Shown here: piece by piece, positions 8,193 to 11,731 of the stretch | Layout of the letters: each line of letters starts with the position of its first letter | How positions within the stretch are numbered: the stretch's first letter is position 1 | From: Irineochytrium annulatum | Taxonomy: Eukaryota > Chytridiomycota > Chytridiomycetes > Chytridiales > Chytridiaceae | NCBI GenBank assembly: GCA_027600665.1 | Contig: JADGJL010000950.1 | Coordinates: forward strand, 1-11,731 | Length of the DNA stretch: 11,731 bases | Direction of reading: 5' to 3' | Notes under the pieces: generated by a model | Seen by the model: only the letters and a program-made list of their open reading frames with translations | Databases searched by the model: none | What the model was told of the DNA's origin: nothing | Position numbers and translations under genes: made by a program

Positions 8193-9782
8193 ATGTCCGG
8201 CTTTTGTTTGCTCTTTGCCAACGTACGTGTGGTGGAGTTGACAACCTGTCGTGGAATGCGACCGATCATGTTGGCGTCAGGCCTGCCAAGAACCTCCATG
8301 GCCGGGATCACGCGATGTCGCCGGCTCCCTGCACCCGCTCGATACGTCGGCGTGCCGTCGCCGGCGGTCGCGAGACGTGATCCGTCCCCTGGCGACCGTG
8401 TCGTCGTCGCCATGTCGGGCGGTGTGGACTCCAGCGTCTCAGCCCACCTCCTCAAACAGCGCGGTCTCGACGTGCACGGCGTCTACATGCGCAACTGGGA
8501 CCCCTTGGATGAGGCCAACGGTCGCGCCTGCACGTCAGACTCGGATTTCGACGACGTTGTTCGCGTCGGCGCAACACTCGGAGTGCCCGTGCACCGCGTG
8601 GACTGCTCGAGGCAGTACTGGTCTCTCGTTTTTGAGCCGTTCTTGGAGGGTCTGGAGAGGGGGACGACGCCGAACCCGGATGTGGATTGCAACAGGCGCA
8701 TCAAGTTTGGGGCGATGGTGGAGAGCGTCAGGGAGATGGGGCTGCTAAGGGATGCGGATTGGTTGGCGACGGGTCATTACGCGAGGATTTCGAGGGACGT
8801 GAACGGAGTCGTGCAGCTGTTGAGAGGTGAATCGTCAGTGCTGCCTGTCCGCTCATCGAGGTGTTCTACAGCCATCGACACAACGAAGGATCAATCCTAC
8901 TACCTCTCGACCGTGGACAAATCAGCCTTGCGTAGGGTACGTGATATTTCGAGGAATACTTTCTTATCGTCGGTGCAGACCCTATTTCCGGTCGGTGACA
9001 TGTTGAAATCAGAGGTGAAGAGAATTGCAACAGGGGCCGGGATTCACACGGTGACCAAACGAGAAAGCATGGGGATTTGTTTCATTGGCAAGCGCGATTT
9101 TGGGGACTTTGTCGGTACGGTTGCGAGTCAGGCCGGTTTATTGCTTATACTAGGGCAGGCTCCTACATAGACATGCCTTCGGGCAACTTTGTTTCGACAA
9201 CGGGAGAGGTTTTAGGAAGGCACCTTGGCCTATACCGATACACGATCGGACAAAAAGCGAACCTGCCTGGGGTGACAGAAAAGTGTGCACATTTTATCAT
9301 TGCCGGAACTAATAGTTTGTAGATGGTACGTTGCCGAGAAGGTTACCATGAACAACAATATCGTCGTGGTTCCTGGGAGGTAAGGTGACGTAAACAGTTG
9401 AAAACATGCCGATGCAATTGCACAGAAACAACTCCGCGTTGTATAAAAAGGCAATAGTCGTCGACAACGTGAGATGGATTGGGGATCCACCGGAACAAGG
9501 TGAATTTTTGATTTATATCGTCTCGCTAGGCTGATGATAGCATAGATGCCAAGCTTCACATCAAGTATCGATATCGATCCGACGCCGGTAATGCCATCCC
9601 TCACTAGTTTACTTTATTAAGCGTCTCTAATAGTCCCCGGAACTCTATCAATGTCCAACCCCACGCGCGCGCAAATCCACTTTGACACACCGCAAGAAGG
9701 CGTCAGCGCCGGCCAGCACGCTGCCATTTATGTCGGCGCCCAATGCCTCGGCGGCGGCCTCATCACCGGCTCCAGCTCGTGA
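8193..9782 (+). CDS. MTU1: Mitochondrial tRNA-specific 2-thiouridylase (MnmA/MTU1/Slm3)
   Basis: ATP-dependent enzyme of the MnmA family, which 2-thiolates U34 of the mitochondrial Lys, Glu and Gln tRNAs. Six exons: 8193-9114, 9159-9282, 9323-9379, 9426-9499, 9546-9587 and 9634-9782. Introns are only 44, 40, 46, 46 and 46 nt. The longest start gives 455 residues. Starting at 8268 gives 430, nearer the family length, with a good presequence (MLASGLPRTSMAGITRCRR). Visible motifs are PP-loop SGGVDS (75-80), NPDVDCN with the first catalytic Cys166, TGHYAR (193-198), KDQSYYL (232-238) and GICFIG with the second Cys296. The later exons supply the central and C-terminal domains: GLYRYTIGQKANLPG, KWYVAEK, ALYKKAIVVDNVRWIG, KYRYRSDAVPGTL, HFDTPQEGVSAGQ and CLGGGLI. 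Both cysteines are present, so it should be active. The start codon is uncertain; the rest is secure. Confidence 0.96.
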
Positions 9783-10729
9783 TCGCGACGCGGTTCTCGG
9801 AAACGATGGGAAGCACCTCGTGATCCACCACCCCCGATAGAAAGAGGATCAGACGACCCGGAGGCGTGTCTAGCACCACGCCGTCGCTTTTAAGCGGCCG
9901 ATACAGCTTCAATCCGCCCCCTGTCGCGTTGGCTTCGGTTAGGTATACGATGGCCGTCAGCCGGCGCTGCTCCATGTCCCCTCTATCGTCAACGGGGAAT
10001 GCGTCACGATGCCGGACGTAGTGGGCGCCAGGGCGACGGTAGATGGCCACCTGGTACTCGGACACGCCGTTGAGGTGCATTCCTGTACCGACGTCGGCCT
10101 TTACGCCGTCGAGGAGGTCGAGGATGCGCGTGAAGGACGGGTGGAGGGCGTCGGTGCGGTGAAGGAAGGAGATCTCGTCGGAGCGGGAGGTGCGATCGCG
10201 GAATTCGTCGTCCGCCTTGCGGAACTCGGACGCGGGGACGAATCTCGTCATGGTGAGGGCGGCGGATCGAGCCGATGCGATGGTGTTAAGGTCAACGAAG
10301 CTGCGATATTTATAAGACAAGAGGGAGGAGACGATCGGTACTTGTCCACCACGGAGTATCCGCGTTCCCATAGGTCTTGAAGGGTCGACTTACTCACTAC
10401 GGCAGTTGCCACGGAGTTTAAGTCGGCGTGAAATAAACGGCGCGCGACCAGCAAGGAGTCTTCATCTTCGTCCATCATAGCTAGCATCTAAGAAAATCAA
10501 TGATCACGTAATACGAAATAACAACAACCTCCTGTTCTGGAATGTCGACCACCTCCTCTTCCTAATCGAAATTATTTAACAGCCAGTCAGCAGCGATTAC
10601 CTCGAGGTCCTCCGTCTCCATCCTGTCACCAAAGTCCTCATCTTCGTCGTCAGCATGATGCGTCGCCAGTGAATGCAGAATCTTGTCCTCGAGTGGCATT
10701 TTCTCCTGACGTGTCGTCAAATCGTTCAT
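9763..10729 (-). CDS. EGLN/PHD-like prolyl 4-hydroxylase (2-oxoglutarate, Fe(II) oxygenase)
   Basis: Probable protein prolyl hydroxylase using O2, Fe(II) and 2-oxoglutarate. Four exons on the minus strand: 10729-10601, 10561-10529, 10487-10342 and 10300-9763. Introns are 39, 41 and 41 nt. The product is 281 residues. The first 65 or so residues are acidic (HADDEDEDFGD, MMDEDEDS), with no Cys-rich MYND finger. The fold then follows: GYSVVDNFVDL, an insert with EISFLHR, and the core YVRHRDAFP, in which His200 and Asp202 are metal ligands. TAIVYL, GGGLKLYRP, LILFLSG, VDHEVLP (third ligand His263) and NRVAITSW (2-oxoglutarate-binding Arg273) complete it. YVRHxD and HEVxP are close to animal PHD/EGLN and protist Skp1 hydroxylases. 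The substrate cannot be read from sequence: Skp1 and a ribosomal protein are precedents. The first exon could instead start at an internal Met 10 codons later. Confidence 0.92.
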
Positions 10730-10847
10730 CGCCTTACATCTATTGCCCCACCCGGCCGCCAGGTCCAGCTCTCACCAGGCTACATCTGCGACGACGTTAT
10801 CTTGTTGCGCATCCCTACTATCTGAATCCTCTCGAAGAACTTTGCCA
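10730..10847. promoter_or_regulatory. Divergent promoter, oxygenase / small protein gene
   Basis: 118 nt between the two proposed start codons must contain both promoters. It is G/C-rich near 10745-10770, and I see no clear TATA or CCAAT element. Confidence 0.45.
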
Positions 10848-11207
10848 ATGTGGCGACGATTCTTCACGGCCGCCTCGCACGAGCACGTCGTCCGCTTCTT
10901 GGTCAACAACCCCATCTTCAGACAGTTGGCCACAAGGACGCATCTACATATCAGCCAGCTGAAGGGCCACCGTATGCTTGCCTACTTCCGATGCCTTCTT
11001 TAACCGGCCCCTTAGCCACAGAACATCTGGAGCGGGCGGTTAGAAATCAACATGTCGCGAGAGAGCCGGAGAGACCTTCGGTGAGGGCTTCTACTTGCAC
11101 TTGGCGACTTGTTCGCGGAGCTAACGGTTTTGCTCTGATAGTTCATCACATTATTTTTCAAGGAACTGAGCGAAGGTTTCTCAAATGTGTTCCGCTTTAG
11201 AAAGTGA
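10848..11207 (+). CDS. Small spliced protein of unknown function (84 aa)
   Basis: Three exons: 10848-10971, 11016-11080 and 11142-11207. Introns are 44 nt (GTATGC...CCCCTTAG) and 61 nt (GTGAGG, branch GCTAACG, acceptor CTGATAG). The phases join cleanly. The product starts MWRRFFTAASHEHVV, continues RFLVNNPIFRQLATRTH, has a charged middle (TEHLERAVRNQHVAREPERP) and ends SFITLFFKELSEGFSNVF then RFRK. The N-terminus lacks acidic residues in its first 11 positions and could be a mitochondrial presequence or amphipathic helix, and the C-terminal section looks like a second amphipathic helix. I cannot name the family. The strong second intron, the third-position G/C bias and the position opposite the oxygenase start argue for a real gene. 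Without splicing, the frame stops at 11003 after 51 codons. Confidence 0.6.
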
Positions 11208-11731
11208 GAGGGACAAAGGAACACACATTCCGGTTTCTATGTCATTACTTGCTGCAGTTTCCTCTATTATACCCAATGGTGACCTCGTTCACTGAATTTC
11301 TAATTTTTTGTTGTCTTTTTGCGCTTGTTGTCTGTTGGAGGTCTATTCGGTTGAGCTTCGCTATTCTCCAATGGTGTTTGCAATCACAGTCATGTCCTCA
11401 GGAGCCACGCAGTAAACGCCGCTAGTAATAGACACGTACTATTTTAATGGTTTGAAAAGAGAGAGTATCTCTTTCCATCTTGCGGAATGTAATGCATGCT
11501 TGTAGTTTAATGGTGAGAACGAGCGTGGTGTCAAATACCAAAATATATAACTCCTTGATCAAAAGGCGGAGCTCGCAGCGCCATGATCAGGACGCCAGCG
11601 CTCCGACTGCCTAATGAGGTCGGGACCATTTCCCATGTAGAGCGCTTGTGCAGCCGTGGTGTTTGTTAAGAGCGGTGGAAGGGATTGCGGTCGCGATCAC
11701 ACCCAACGACTTCGCCCCCACTCCCCTACCC
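11208..11731. other. Right-hand end without an established gene
   Basis: A/T-rich to about 11,560, then more G/C-rich. The first part is presumably the 3' flank of the small plus-strand gene. A short minus-strand exon-like stretch (11421-11361) is described under findings. No RNA gene, repeat array or mobile element is visible. The last 25 nt are C-rich. Confidence 0.5.

Noticed and set aside
11502..11575. tRNA-like A box (TAGTTTAATGG) with a pairing D arm and a possible CAA anticodon loop
   Set aside because: No B box or T arm follows, the anticodon stem is short, and no acceptor stem can be paired.
1..11731. Bacterial-style operons, CRISPR, mobile elements, toxin or defence systems
   Set aside because: Genes are spliced and alternate in strand; no terminal inverted repeats, transposase, reverse transcriptase or regular repeat array was seen.

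Overview
This is compact, intron-bearing nuclear DNA from a eukaryote. Nearly every gene is split by short GT-AG introns, about 39 to 116 nt with one of 318 nt. Several introns carry a CTAAC- or CTAAT-like branch point close to the acceptor. Exons are rich in G/C at third codon positions, while introns and intergenic DNA are more A/T-rich. Short introns, small gene spacing, an Nhp6-like single HMG-box protein and a possible axonemal protein would fit a zoosporic (early-diverging, flagellated) fungus. That placement is inference, and another microbial eukaryote is possible. All spliced models below were built by eye from splice sites, phase continuity and family conservation.

Layout, left to right. 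The left arm (1-1050) has two weakly supported small minus-strand gene candidates and the 3' flank of RPL22. RPL22 (minus, 1052-1623) and an RBMX2/Ist3-type spliceosomal RRM protein (plus, 1793-3353) diverge from a 169-nt shared promoter. After a 413-nt convergent spacer come a single HMG-box protein (minus, 3767-4654) and about 770 nt without a visible gene. Next is an uncharacterised minus-strand protein of possible ciliary type (5428-6018). Its 5' end faces or overlaps a small unrecognised plus-strand spliced gene (about 5978-6391).

The right half is mitochondrial in flavour. An Mdj1/DNAJA3-type DnaJ (minus, 6457-8063) and the mitochondrial tRNA 2-thiouridylase MTU1/TRMU (plus, 8193-9782) start back to back from a short common promoter. 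MTU1 ends by overlapping the coding end of an EGLN/PHD-like 2-oxoglutarate oxygenase (minus, 9763-10729) by 20 nt. That oxygenase diverges 118 nt from a small 84-residue plus-strand protein (10848-11207). The last 520 nt contain no gene I can establish.

Functionally these are mostly housekeeping parts: ribosome, spliceosome, chromatin, mitochondrial protein folding and tRNA modification, and oxygen-dependent hydroxylation. I see no mobile element, CRISPR array, toxin, viral gene or biosynthetic cluster, and no convincing new multi-gene system. The main points of interest are the convergent coding overlap, the tightly paired divergent promoters, frame-determining tandem splice acceptors, and several small spliced genes of unknown function.
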